A DNA stretch of 64,000 nt from Acanthamoeba lenticulata (GCA_002179805.1 NAVB01000036.1:1-64000), one strand, 5' to 3'; shown: positions 21,941 through 33,727, numbered from the stretch's first letter. The notes: generated from the letters alone by a model not told the origin. Made by a program: numbers and translations.

Positions 21941-21946
21941 AATAAA
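21941..21946 (+). terminator. Polyadenylation signal of the F-box/WD40 gene
   Basis: AATAAA about 60 nt after the TGA stop, in the 123-nt space before the convergent RhoGEF gene. Confidence 0.4.
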
Positions 21947-22004
21947 CTCTCTTTGTTCAATTCCTGTACACACACGCACACAACTTGCTGGTGCGGGTTC
22001 AGAC

Positions 22005-25000
22005 TCACGCGTGGCCGCCTTCGTCGGCGTAGAGGGGCTGCACGTAGGAGTGCGGGAAGAACCCAAAGTCGCGCCCGTTGATGGTGCCGAACCACCACTC
22101 GGCGTTGCTCCGCTCCCACACGGTCACCACGTCGCCGGTCGCCATGTCAAGCTCCTCAGCCGTCTGCCCCACAAAGTCGTACAGCACCACCGCCTGCTTC
22201 TTCCCCGTCTCATCCTCCTCGCCGGTGGCGGCTGCGGCGTCATCAGCGACGCTGCCGTCGTCGTTCTCCGTCGTCGACGGTACAACGTTAATGGTGGGCT
22301 GCTTGCTGGGCTCGCTCTGGGCATCGACGGTCGCTTGATTGTCGCCCTCCTCCGTCGTGGTCGCCACCATCTCTTGGCTCGACTGCTGGATGCGCTCCCA
22401 CATGGCGCTCTCCTTGCGGGTCATCGTGCCTTCGCCCCGCGAGAGCGGCCCCATCGCGCCCAGGGCCGTCGGTACGCGGCCGCTCGACTGCAGCAGCGAC
22501 TGGGAACTGTACATGGACGATGTCGACGTTGTTGTCGAGGAGGTGGAAGAGGAGGGTGCGGCCACCGAGACGCCGTCCAGGCTCTGCTGCATGGCCGCGT
22601 CGGCAGCTGCCGGCGACCTCACCGGCAGGTCGTTGCTCACCAGCAACGACGGATCGTACACGCTGCTGCGGACCGCGTACGAGCTCGACCGCACGTTCTC
22701 CAGGTACGACGACACGGTCGAGCTCCGCTGCCGCGAGATCTCCTCGATCTTGTCCTTGTCCTTGCTCCACCCTGTGCCCGTGCGTGCGGAAGGGAGAGAA
22801 AGCGGCTAAGCCCAGCAGCAGGCGGAAACAATAATGCTACACAGAAGCTTGGGTGGTACCTCGGTTGATGAGGGCCTTCTCATCTTCGCCCTTGGACGAA
22901 ATGGTGGTCATCAAAAACGTGCGCACCTCCTCCACGTCAAAGACGCCTTTTGTACCCCAAAGCACGTTCCCCAAGTGTCAACTTGCTGCTGCGCCACGTG
23001 CCCTCAAGACGACAGGAAGAGAGAGAGAGAGAGAAGAGGACGTACCGGGGAAGGTAATGACCTTGTTGAGGTACTCCTCCAGTCGCCGACACCTGACCCC
23101 CCCCCCCATCAAGCAAGTCAGACCGAGCCAGCCAGTCAAGATGCGAAGACAAAACAGAAAAACAAAATAGAAACAACGAGGTGAAGCCCCAATCGCGTAC
23201 CGCTTCTGCACAAACTTGGGCGCAGTGTTGCCGACGTACTTCTTGCCGGGGAACTTGGGCACGTTCTTGTACAGGGTCTTGATCTGTTAGCGTCGACGCA
23301 AGCAGGCGCGGTGGTGAGTCACCTGTGCTGGCTTCGGGTTCGGTGTGGAGGAGAGGTGGGGCACCGTCTTGTGGAGGGACAAAAACTGGCGGTAGCGCTT
23401 GATAATCGTGGCCGACCCGCTCTCCATCCTGAGTTCGACGACGTAGGCCTATTCATGTGTTTGTGTGTGTGTGTGTGTGTTCATGTTCGTGTGGATGATG
23501 AACAACGTTTGTGAGTTTGTGATGTTGGGACGGGGAAGGGCCAGAACGCGAGAGAAAGAGATGAGAGAAAGATCCACGCACGATAAACTCCTTTTCCGTC
23601 GACGAGTGGACCGGCACGGTGAAGAGGATCTTGAACGTGACTCCCTTAAACTGCTCCTTGACCTCGTCCGTTTCCCTAGTGAGGCAAAGGAAGAAGGGGC
23701 GTTGAGCCTCACGCAAACGCGCAGCACAGGATTAATAAAACGGGACGATGCTGACGTACCGCTGCTTCTCGAGGATGCCCGTGTGCCACTTGCTCATGAG
23801 CGACTTGACGAGCTCCACCGTGTGGGCCTTTTTCTCCTTCGAGTCGCTGGAGAAGGTGTGCACCATGCGCGTCCGAGGATCCGTCACGGAGAACGCCGAC
23901 TCAGTCACTGCGCGCACCCAAGGCCAGCAACAACAACGTGTGCCAATCTATAATAGTCAGAATTATGATAATCCGGGGCCTCTCGCTGAGCTCGTCCATT
24001 CCAACGGTACCGTTCTCGTTAAGGATCGCGTGCTCGTTGGTCGACTTCTTGTACCATCGGACAAAGGCCAGGAGCGTGTACTTGTCGCTGTGCTCGGACT
24101 TGTGGACAATGACCAGCCCATCGTTCACGACCAACACCAGCTGTTATTGTTGTTGTCGTCGTCGATCCCCCAGAACAAACATCGGGTTGGAATGGAACGC
24201 ATCTTGTTGCGTCATTGTTGCCAGGAGGAAGAGGAAGACGGGGAGGTACGCACCGCAGGGCGCAGCTTGGCGCGGGAATCGGGGTGGTCGAGGGGAGTCA
24301 TCTTGTGCATGAACTCGGCTTCCTCGACGAGATACCGGTTGTGCTTCACGAGGCTCACCTTCTACAGACGCGCCAGCAGCAAACACAAGCAAGCGGGCGT
24401 ACGTGTGTGTGAGCGCTGCGGGGATTTGGTGTAGGGAGGAGAGGCCAAGAGAGGCTTACGTTTCGATCCGAGCAGTAGACCGGTGCTTTCCTCTTGCACT
24501 CTTCGTGCACCCGGTACTTGCAGCCTGGCGCGCCCACGCAAGTGAAAGTCGGTCAGAGACGCGGAGAAGGCGTGAGGGGAGATGGGGGAGGAGGGCAGCA
24601 GTACTGTCGTGCTTGCATCGCAAGTGGGACCCCATCGCCATTTGCCCGCAGTAGTCGCAGGTCTTGCTCTTGCTCTCCGTCTTCCACTTATGTTCGCGCG
24701 CGATCTGCGGCGAGCTGTCCGATTCGCGCAGTTGCTACGAACCATAAACAGGTCAGTCTTCTTCTGGCAACTACTCGAATGAAAAGTTGAAGCACATCGT
24801 GGCTGCGAAGTTGGTAAAAACGTACGTCCAAGTTGCCCGTGAGGTGATGCGCGATGTGCATGAGCCGCGTCCTCGACTCACTCTGTTATTCAGAGGCAAT
24901 AATAATAATAAAAATTAGTATTGTAAAAGATCATCACTGGTAGGGTATCTCTTGAGCTGAGGGGATGGAAACGTGCCTCTCTCTTCTTCTCATTGATGTA

Positions 25001-26846
25001 CTCGGCCAGGGCGTACATCTTGTCGTACGCATCGCTGAGCTGCTCGTAGTCGACATGATCTTCCGATGTGTACTTGAGCAGTTGCTGTCGAACAGGATCA
25101 ATCAGTTGGCGCACGCTAGCAGCTCAGCTGACAAAAGGGAGAACGAGAAGATTGGGGGCATGGTGCTCGTACTTTGAGGAGCAGGACATAGCGCGTAATC
25201 CTCTGCACGGGCACGCCGCGAAGCAGGTCCAGGCCCAGCTTGCCAACGAACGAACCAGAGCCCAAACACTGCACCACAAGGAATGCATAAGCGTCAAAAC
25301 TCAAGCTTGGTGATGAAGAAGAAGCAAAGAATTGAAGCCCTGACGTACGTCCAATAGTTGAATAAACTTGGTGTTCTTCTCGAGAAGCTTGTTTAGCACC
25401 TTGATGGCGTTGTCGTAATTGTTGATGTATTCCTGATAGATCTTCAAGTATGGAATCTGTTCTCGGAAGAGGCAGCGAGGAGGACACCTCGATTAGAGAA
25501 AGAAGCAGGGAGCAGGAAGAAGAGGCGCACCAGTCGAGTGATGACATCACCGAGGCTGTTCTTCTCCGTAGGCGACGTCCAGCGACGCATCCTGGACTTG
25601 AGCTGGGCCAAAAAGTCCACGTGCAGGGCTGATCGGACAAGCAAGTGAGCATTGTGCGGAGTGCAGACGCTGCCTCAATGGAAGACGAAAGCGATTCACA
25701 AAACACACACGCACATACCGTAAATGGTCTCAACGTTGGAGAAGAGGTCGCGCACCACCTTATCGTCCAGCAGTTTGCTTGCTTGGATGGGTTTCTTGTA
25801 GTGCTGAGAGTCAAAGAAAACGAAGACAACAAGCATCAGTAATCAATAAAACTGCCACAAAAGAGCGGTGGAGATGGGCGAGCACCTCGATGCACAGTTC
25901 AATTTGGTCAACATACGTCTGCTCGCTGCTCAGGATCTCCTCAGCAGCGATTTGGCGCAACGACATCTTGCTCACTGGGGACACCAACCAACGAACATCA
26001 ACAACTGCCGCCACAACAAAGAGCCTCCTTGAGGAAATGCGTACTCGCCGGTTGAGGTTGGCTCTGCTCGCTCAGCTTGCGTTGGGTGACGGGGGAATCG
26101 GGCTTGGCCGTGGTGGGCAGTGCAGGAGAGGAGATCATCATCACTTGCGCAAAGTTCTGTGGTGACGACGTGCGGGACCCTGCTGCTAGCGAAGGTGATG
26201 ATTCCGTGTGCTTTCTCATCTGTTGAGATGGCACCGCGGAGAGGTCAGAATGACGATAAAGCAGCAACCTTTAATAGAGACTGCACCTCTTCCGGGATGG
26301 TGGGTAGCGGTCTGTTGCGTGGAGTCAGGCTCAGCCCCTTGCCAAAGGAGGGCGTGTGCTGCATCTGCGGTGGCAGCGCCTTTGTTCGATCTACGCTGAC
26401 GCTTCCATCCCAGCGGTTCGGCGGGTGCTAAAATGGAGGAGAAGAGTGAGTAGCACAGCAACACAGCAGCTATAGAGGCTTCTTGGAGAGGAGGTACGGA
26501 CCAAAGTGCGCGCCGTTTGGCTGATGATATGGGCTGAAGGAGAAACGATGACAGAGCCGCCGTGCGTGCGAGGGCCCGCGGTCGGGCCAGCAGGGGGCTC
26601 AGAACCAGGAGGGTCCACGCTGCGGCGACGTTGAGCAACCGTAGGCGCGGGCACCACAATAGGACGAAGGACAACGCTCCCCGGGTGCAAGGGCGGCATC
26701 ACAAGCACTCCACCCATCTGACTGCCAAGGCTTTTTTGTGGGCTAATCTTTCCATCTGATGGCCCCACAGCAGCCGTATTTGACCTTGGCCTCTGGACTT
26801 CGCCCTCCTTTTCCTTGTCTTTCTTGGACCTGTCTCGCGAACGCAT
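22005..26846 (-). CDS. Rho guanine-nucleotide exchange factor: DH-C1-PH-PX-SH3
   Basis: Domains, N to C. A basic, Pro/Ser-rich N-terminus (26846 to about 26100). DH/RhoGEF domain (about 25980-24960): SLRQIAAEEILSSEQTYVDQ, YINNYDNAIKVLNKLLEKN, LLRGVPVQRITRYVLLLK (the PxQRxxRYxLLL signature), then DYEQLSDAYDKMYALAEYIN. A C1 zinc-binding domain (about 24730-24460): HKWKTESKSKTCDYCGQMAM and GCKYRVHEECKRKAPVYC. A PH domain (about 24390-23740) with HKSEHSDKYTLLAFVRWYKK. A PX domain (about 23690-23080): SATIIKRYRQFLSLHKTV, VPKFPGKKYVG, RLEEYLNKVI. A C-terminal SH3 (about 22195-22007): AVVLYDFVGQTAEELDMATG, then WWFGTINGRDFGFFPHSYV. It should activate Rho/Rac GTPases; C1, PH and PX could read membrane lipids. 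No internal start or stop splits the frames. Confidence 0.87.
23462..23480 (+). repeat. (TG)n microsatellite in a RhoGEF intron
   Basis: A TG-repeat run, (CA)n on the coding strand, inside the intron between PX-domain exons (about 23580-23450). No coding effect expected. Confidence 0.65.
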
Positions 26847-27121
26847 TAATGGCCTCTAGAGCACGATTCGATCTTGGTTTGTTTTTCTGCAACGAGATCT
26901 CGCGATCGTGCAACGTTCCTTCTCCTTCTTCTTGGCTCTTTTCTCCCGAGCGTCAGGGAAATAGCCCGCCCTGCCCCACCTCGGCTGACGTGGCTGCTTC
27001 ACTCTTTTGTAAGGTGGCGGCTGACCTAGGCTGAGGACGCAATTCCAGGGCTGAAGCAACGAGCAACTCCAACACAAACGACTGTGCGAGCATAATCCGA
27101 CACCAACTAAACAACAACACG

Positions 27122-27479
27122 ATGGCTTCTCTCGCTGGCAAGTTCGAGGTGCGTACCTTGTCCTCTCGCCCCTCTTCTTTCTCCTCACCTGGTGACGCAC
27201 GTGTGCAGCAACAAGCAGCCGCTCAGGCCGTTCGCCCTGCTGCCCCAAAGCCAACCGTAACTGTGGAGAAGGCTGGTTGGAAGGCCAATGGTAACAGCGG
27301 CGGTGGCCACACCGCCCACGACGGCAAGGTTCGTCTTGCGTTCCTCCCTCCTCCGCTCTCATGCGCCCGGCCTTACCCCCGACCCATCACAACAGTTTAA
27401 GAAGTCCGAAGGCGGCAAGAAGGTCGTGTATGCCGCAGGTTCCCTGCCCGCAAAGAAGAGCCTCACCGACCTGCCTTGA
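27122..27479 (+). CDS. Small basic protein of 77 residues, unrecognised
   Basis: Three exons join cleanly: MASLAGKFE (to 27148), then QQAAAQAVRPAAPKPTVTVE through GGGHTAHDGK, then FKKSEGGKKVVYAAGSLPAK and KSLTDLP before the stop. Introns use gtgcgt and gttcgt donors and CAG acceptors, all in phase 0. The product is basic, rich in Ala, Gly and Lys, with no membrane segment, Cys or known motif; it is probably largely disordered. The ending KKSLTDLP is vaguely like short actin-binding or cytoskeletal peptides, but I would not assign a function. The start follows a leader with ACACGATGG context, as does TCTP here, which hints at good translation. An AATAAA lies at 27548. The 275-nt gap to the divergent RhoGEF gene probably holds both promoters. 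Confidence 0.6.
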
Positions 27480-27547
27480 AGGAAGGAAGAGCAAAAAGAG
27501 GGCTTGGATGGTGCCTCGAGTGTACAGCAATCCGCTCATTGTATTTA

Positions 27548-27553
27548 AATAAA
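27548..27553 (+). terminator. Polyadenylation signal of the 77-residue protein gene
   Basis: AATAAA about 70 nt after the stop, in a short AT-rich stretch (TATTTAAATAAATAA) shared with the 3' side of the convergent CBS gene. Confidence 0.4.
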
Positions 27554-27583
27554 TAACCTGCACGTCACGCTCGGTATCGTGAC

Positions 27584-28647
27584 TTACAAGGTCTTGCTAA
27601 CGAAGAGAGCGTTGAGGTCGGTCATGGTGACCACGCCAATGGGCTTGAAGTCTTCGTCGATGATCCAGAGCCTGTGGACGTGGTCCTCCACCATCGTCTT
27701 TACGGCATCGGCGATCGTGGTGTCGAGACGAGCGCAGGTGGGCTTGAGAGACGAAGGGCTGAACTTCTCCAGGTAGGTCTCGGCCGAGTCAAGCAGCTTG
27801 GGCATGGTCTCGTCGTAGAGACCCTTGAGGTCACTGGCCGAGAAGTTTCCAGAAAGCTTGCCCGTGTCGTTCACGAGGGCCACAGCACTGACGCCGCCAT
27901 CGCGGAGAGCGTGAAGCGCCTTGAACTGTGGGTCGAGGAGAGAGGTGAGCACGGACGAACGAGGCCAAGCCTAAGCGATCAGCTTCCACTTACCACAGAC
28001 TCGTGAAGGTGCGACGACACAACGCGGCCAGTGCCAAGGCCGAGGTGGCCGATGGTCTTGTTGCCGACCTCCTTGAGGTGACCCCGATGAAGATCCTTCT
28101 CGTGGATGAAGCGGATGAGGGCTGACTGCGAGACGATGTGCGTAACAGCTTGAGTGCTCTCATCGACGACGGGCAGCCGGTGGATGCCTTGCTTGAACAT
28201 CGAAGCGGCAAAAGTGAGCGGGCTGTTGAGGGTGATCGGAATGTAGGGGTCGCGGCCGGAGAAGTCTGATGCGCGCTCAAGACAATTAGCACCACCCCAA
28301 CAACATCGAGTCACCATGGCGCACGTACCAACAACGTTCTTCAAAGTCTCGAGAGCCATCGCGCGACCAGCAATCTCCATGGTCTTCAGGGCGTGCGCGT
28401 TGAGCTGGTGGCCTGCAGGAGCGACAGAGAGGATGAACGCCACGATGTCGAGCATGTCCACCATACCCAACACCTCCTTGGTCTTCCCGTTGACGACCGG
28501 CGCGGACTGGATGTGGTTGGCAGCCAAGACCTTGACCGCCTTCTCAACGGTGTCCTCTGAGTCAAGCGAGATGATAGCCGTGCCCGATGCGACCACGTCG
28601 CTCACCTTAGCCTGGTGCAAGACATCGTAAGAAGGGTTGCTCTGCAT
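27584..28647 (-). CDS. CBS-domain protein (four CBS motifs, AMPK-gamma-like)
   Basis: Four CBS motifs in two Bateman pairs. CBS1: KVSDVVASGTAIISLDSEDT, AANHIQSAPVV, GMVDMLDIVAFIL. CBS2: YIPITLNSPLTFAASMF, GIHRLPVVDEST, SQSALIRFIHEKDL. CBS3: FKALHALRDGGVSAVALV, with LSGNFSASDLKGL. CBS4: ARLDTTIADAVKTMVEDHVH, RLWIIDEDFKPIGVVTMTDL. Such pairs bind adenosine nucleotides; the layout is that of SNF4/AMPK-gamma and related CBS-only proteins. There is no kinase or transporter domain attached. It might be an AMPK regulatory subunit or an independent adenylate sensor; sequence by eye cannot separate the two. Three exons. MQSNPSYD at 28647 is preferred because upstream codons to 28770 are low-complexity Ser/Thr, though that longer frame is open. 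Confidence 0.85.
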
Positions 28648-28976
28648 GTTGATGGGGGAGTTGTTGTCCGTGTGCGTGCGTGTGGATGAAGATGACGAGG
28701 AGGCGTAGAGCCCTTTTTGTAGCCTCTCAGGACGGAATTCCACCCTGCCTTGGCAGGAAGGAGGATGCACACTCCCGGCAGGTTTGCCGCAACCTTACGC
28801 GAAGTTTCCGACAAAGGAATTGAAGGCATTGCTCAGATACTATGCATTCTCAACCTTTTTCTTGCTCTTTTATTGCGAGGAAAATACTGATAATTACTTT
28901 CGCGAAAGAAAAATGAAGACGCGAACGCAAGCACAACAAACAAGAACAAGCCCCTACCGTGTGGCGTAGTGAAGAA
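28648..28976. other. Divergent intergenic region between CBS and RNA ligase genes
   Basis: About 330 nt. The centre (about 28850-28930) is AT-richer than the genes (tactgataattactttcg). No conserved ORF or RNA gene is visible; probably two promoters. The in-frame 5' extension of the CBS gene reaches to 28770. Confidence 0.35.
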
Positions 28977-31110
28977 ATGGAGGCTCGAATTGAGAGCGAC
29001 AATGAAGGGGGATCATCGCCCTTGCAAAGTTATCTCAATCGCCACTTTGCAGCGAGTTTGTGGAGGGACGGGGCAGGAAGCGAGAGTGAACAAGAGAAGA
29101 AAGGATGGAACGATACTGAGTTGATGGAGCACTTTTTTACACTTTATGGTGTCAACGTCTTCACGGAAGGGTCCATCTTCTACCAATTCAAATACGAGAT
29201 GTGCTTGACCGAGACTTGGAACGAAGAGGTGAAGGAGGCTCGTGGAATTATTTTTGAGCGAAGGAATGAGGAGGGCTGGGTCATCGTGGGGCGTCCCTAC
29301 GAGAAGTTCTTCAACCAGCAGGAGGCCGAGTGTCCCGTGGCCAACCCTAAAGTCTTCGACGCCAACTGCTCAGCGTTTGGCTTCTCGGAGAAGGCCGACG
29401 GGACTTGCATCCAGTTCTGGTGGAGCGCGCCAGCCACGCTCGACGCCGTCTACGAGAAAGCCCTCCAGCGCGAGGCCGTCGGCGTCCCCGCGAGTGAAGC
29501 CGCTGTCACCACGGTTGTGAGTGATGACGTCGAGCTCTCCGCCGCTGACGATGATGGTGAAGCTGGTGGTGACGCCCCAACGGGCGAGGAAAAGATCGAC
29601 ACGGACGCGGTGGCTCAGGGTCTGGGCAAGGCCAGCCTCCTCGAGAAGCGCGCGCGCCGGTTCAAGAAGGTTTTGCCGCGGGTGCTCCAGGCCACCGCCG
29701 ACGCCGGCGGCCCACAGGACGAGGCCGAGGCCTGTGCCAAGAAGCACGTCCGTGGGCTCGTCCGCAAGCCAAGGAACTACCACGTATGGACACGTCGAGA
29801 GGTCATTATGGCAGACACATAGGCTAAGCAGGTCGCTTGGGGGGGGGGGGACGCCGTGCAGGGGTGGCGCATCTCCACTCTCGGGATGGTGACTCCAGCG
29901 GCCATGTTCGAGACGCTCTTCTGGGGCCTCTTCCTCGGAGATCGCGCCCAGCAGAGTGATTATGACGCACTTCACGAGTACGCTGCGCTCGCCCAATCAA
30001 ACACTTATTGCGCTTCGGCACTCATACAGGCCGTCCACGCACATTGGCGCAGGCTGTTTCACGTGTTCGATAAGGCGTGGACCTACCTCTTCGAGCTTTG
30101 CTGCGAGCAGAACCAAGTGGTCAACAAGTACACGCAGGACAAGCTCTACTTGATCGGTGCACGCCACAGGCAGACGGGTGAGTTGATGACAAGGGAACAG
30201 CTCGACGAGGTTGCGGCGCGGGTACATGTCCTTTACGCCTCCAGATGTCGAGCCGGAACTTGTGAGCTGACGACGTGGCCTCGCTCGCTGGTTGCAGTTG
30301 GGCTCCTCGGTGGCTCGTCCCCAATTCTATGAGTTTGCCTCGCTCGGCATCACGAGCCTCAAGCAGGCTAATGAGTGGATTGAGCGCGAGGCCAAGCGAA
30401 CGGACCTCTACGGAGAGGTGCCTTCCCTTGTCCTGGCCAATTCTTGCCTTTGCTTTTCCCCTGACCTCCTCGACCAACACAGACGCCGGAAGGATTCGTC
30501 GTGTATTGGAACGGCTTGCCCGTGGCAAAGATGAAGAATCGATTCTACTCGGACAAGCACTTGCTCATCACTGGTGCGGCCGTGGATTCGTTGATCGTTG
30601 TCAACCGCCTGCTCATGTATGTGCGTGTTGGCGACAGGCAATCTCCTCTCCAACCGCAACATCGCCATTGACCGATACTTCGATGGCACCATCGACGACG
30701 TGCTCGACGTGCTGCCTCAGCCCATCCACGCCTTCCTCGCTGAGCTCAAGGAAAAGACGAAGGAGCTCATCCACGAGCTTTGCGTCCTCGTCCAGCGCTT
30801 CACCAACGAGCTGCCGGAGGAGTGTTTCGACCCGTCGTCGGCCGCTGGGCGGAAAGCCTACGCCGAAGCCATCAAGGGTGTGGACGCCAAGTACAAGGGC
30901 CTCCTGTTCCAGATCAAGGAGGACGTCGTGAAGGCTCCGCGCAATGAACACGGGGTGCGTGAGGTGGCCAACGCCGACCGCCTCGTTTTTGGCTGGCTCA
31001 AGAACAAGCTCAACTACTCCAAGTTCCACAACTTGTGGAAGGCCACCAAGGTACAGGAAATTCTCGAGGACGAGCGCATCCAAGCTGGTGGCAACTACAG
31101 CAAAGGCTGA
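28977..31110 (+). CDS. T4-like RNA ligase with large insertion after the catalytic lysine motif
   Basis: Nucleotidyltransferase motifs of T4-like RNA ligases appear in order. Upstream: EARGIIFERRNEEGWVIVGR, PYEKFFNQQEAE. Motif I: SEKADGTCIQFWW, with the Lys of KADG as AMP acceptor near residue 140. Then an acidic and basic insertion of about 120 residues (about 29430-29780) before the strand GWRISTLG. Motif III-like: FELCCEQNQVVNKY, then LIGARHRQTGEL. Motif IV: TPEGFVVYW. Motif V: PVAKMKNRFYSDKH. A helical C-terminal domain (about 30640-31110) has HAFLAELKEKTKELIHELCV and LLFQIKEDVVK. Ligases of this kind seal RNA ends via an AMP-lysine intermediate; biological substrates (cleaved tRNA, nicked RNA) are unknown here. 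The intron at about 29784-29869 carries a run of 12 G. The set of motifs looks intact, so the enzyme is likely active. Confidence 0.83.
29839..29850 (+). repeat. G12 homopolymer inside an RNA ligase intron
   Basis: Twelve consecutive G, in the intron that ends at gccgtgcag just before the exon GWRISTLG. Length variation here would not change the protein if the intron is spliced as modelled. Prone to sequencing error. Confidence 0.8.
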
Positions 31111-31313
31111 AACCACCAACGTACAAACTTGCGACTCCACATAAACCGCCGGCTTTGTTTGAAGTGAAAACGACAGCAAGCTCGCCCGAGAGACCTTCGG
31201 GGACGCTTTCCCGCAGACGGTGAAGAAATGGCGCAAGAAGGTCTACGCCCGGTCGCTATGCACAGGCTCTGCCAGCCTAATTGTGCGGTTGACTTTGGTG
31301 GCACACGTACCCC

Positions 31314-33727
31314 ATGGCAGACACTTGCAAGGCAGAAGATTGGTTGCTCGAGTCTGAGCATGACGCCTTGCCCACCACCAGGGAACAAGATGCACTCACC
31401 CCGAATGATTTTTTCGATGAGGTCTCAGTAGAGCTGGAGGACCTCAAACCAGTGCCGCAGTGGCGCATGGCCGCCGTCGCTATGTGGCAGGTACGTGCCA
31501 ACTTTTCTTGTTCGCGCGCATGACCAGGAACTGAATGGCCACGGCTGCAGTTTGCTTTCTCGTCCATTGATTCGTTCGTCCTTGCCTTTCTTGTTCCTCT
31601 GCAAACTCTCGAGATCGTGGGCAAGGAGAGCAAGGTACTCAGCTATGACCGTCCCGTAGCGTGGCTCCGACTCCACGTTCAACTTCTCATCATCGTTGAA
31701 CGCGTAGGGCGCAGCGCTTGGGGTGTTTTTGGCCCTGGGCACTATCGTGGCCACTTTGGTCGGCTTGATCTTCGGCCAAGTGTCTGACAACGTCTCCACG
31801 CCTTTTGTACAGTGCCCTTCCCCACGCCAGCGGGTGAGCCTCTTGTTCTTATTTGTCTTGAACAGGGAAAGCGAATGCCGTTCATCGTTGTCGCGTCCGT
31901 CGGCACCTCGCTGGCGAACGTGGCCCTGGCCTGGTACGGCGACTCAAGCCTCTACGGTGTGGCCGCCTATGTCGGATACGGCGGCATCTTCCTGGTGATG
32001 CGCAGCTGCCTCCAAGTGGGTCAGACCGCGTTTCAGCCACTGCTGCCCGACCTGGTGCCCGTAACCCAGATTGGCACCATTTCTGGATGGTTCGTTGCCC
32101 TTTTCTGAACGATTTGTTGACCATTTTGGCCGCCAATGCTGCTGCTGCTGTTGGTATTGAGACCTGGTGATCGGGGCACAGGTGGGCCATGGGCCAAATG
32201 ATCGGAAACTTGTTTGGTGCGGCAGGAGGGCCGGTGCTCATGGACCAAACGGGCCCGCTTATCATTAGCATCATCCTCTCCGCGCTGCTCGTGATAGGTG
32301 CGCACCAGATCTGGTGGTGGCGCGGCCAACCAGTTGCTGACCGGTCCGCATGTAGGCACGCTTATCACGGCATCCGCCAACCGGGAGAAGCCACGTCCGG
32401 CGAGGCAATCTTATGATGTCACACCGCCAACCACACAGAGATGGTGCGCTTCATCAAGATTACCTATCCTTTCTGGTGATGCTGAGTCTTCTCGGTTCCA
32501 CAGTGCGCGCTTCCCGGCCTTGCGGTTCCTGGTCCGCTTCATGAAGCCATTCGCCAGCGCCAACTTCCGTTGGATCTTGGCCACGCGCTTCGTGACACAG
32601 CTAGGCTTCAGCCTGGTCTCCAGCTTCGCCTTCTACTTTATCCACGATGTCGCGCCCGCACCGTACCGCATCTTCTCCTGGGAGATCACGCGCATCAACG
32701 ACGCCACCGCCATCTTCCTCGGCTCTGTGATGGCCACCGCAGGTTCGCGTCGCGGCGACGGGGCCTCACTTGTGGTCGAGCTGGTCGTTGTCGTCCGCCA
32801 GTGTGTGACTCACCTCTGACCTCCAGTTCTCTCGGGCTATGCCGGCGGTGCGTTGGGCGACCTCTACGGGAGGAAGAGAATGGTCTACGTCTCATCGGTC
32901 TTCCAGACGATCGCCTGTACGCTCATCTTTTGTTACTTTGCCTCCGTGATGAGCTGCTCTGATTGGTGAGTCGGATCGCAGGCGTTGGATTCGCCGTCTT
33001 TTCCGCGTGGCCACATGACTTTGTCTACATCGTCGCCCTGTCCATCCTGTTCGGCTTGGGCCTCGGCGCCTACCTCGCTGGTTCGGTCCTACATCACTCA
33101 GATCGCGGCGTTTGATTCCTTTACTGACGAAGCGCGGGCTGGCCGCAGTCGACTTTGCGCTGGCCACGGAGTGTCTGCCCTCCGAGGCGTCGCGCGGCAC
33201 GGATCTCGCCGTGTGGGGCCTGGCCTCTTCGCTCCCCGTGGCCATCGCGAGTGCGTTGTCCGCCGCTTGTGGCGCTTCATCCTGGCATGTTCATGTTAAG
33301 TTCATGGCATGGCGCGATACCTATCTGGCTATGTACGCGACAGGCCCGTTGGGTGGGCTGATGTTGGACAACGGACAGCGCCTCGGCCATGAGCTCGGCG
33401 TCTCGAATTTGGGCTACGTCTGTTTGTTTGGTTCGTGCGCGGCTCTGCTCGGAGTGAGCACCGTCTTGGTGCGCAACATCAGTGTGGGCAACCCCATCAA
33501 GCGACACCACTCTGCAGGTGTGCGCTTCATCTTTCTCCTCGAGTCGTTCCATCCACACTCTAAGCTTACCGTCCCAAACAGCAGGCGTCACGTTGGACAT
33601 GGAGAAGATGGAAGACACCGAACTCCAGTCGCCCAGCAAGAGTGCCTCCGACTCCGAGGAGTCAAAAGAAGACGTGCAGGAGCAATTACAATTGTTTGCG
33701 AGTTCGCGTGCCGTTGTGTCCTCTTGA
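31314..33727 (+). CDS. Major facilitator superfamily transporter
   Basis: An acidic cytosolic N-terminus (MADTCKAEDWLLESEHDALP) leads into hydrophobic segments across many small exons: WRMAAVAMWQ/FAFSSIDSFVLAFLVPL, GVFLALGTIVATLVGLIFGQ, MPFIVVASVGTSLANVALAW, YVGYGGIFLVMRSCLQVGQT, MGQMIGNLFGAAGGPVL, IISIILSALLVIGAHQI. A central loop precedes the second half: ILATRFVTQLGFSLVSSFAF, LSGYAGGALGDLYGRKRMVY, VYIVALSILFGLGLGAYLA, GLASSLPVAIASALSA, YVCLFGSCAALLGVSTVLV. The loop sequences SDNVSTPFGKRMPF and GDLYGRKRM are the MFS signature between TM2/3 and TM8/9. Around twelve TMs are expected. The C-terminal tail is acidic/Ser-rich (KSASDSEESKEDVQEQ). Substrate unknown. It ends 90 nt before the next start on the same strand. 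Confidence 0.82.
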
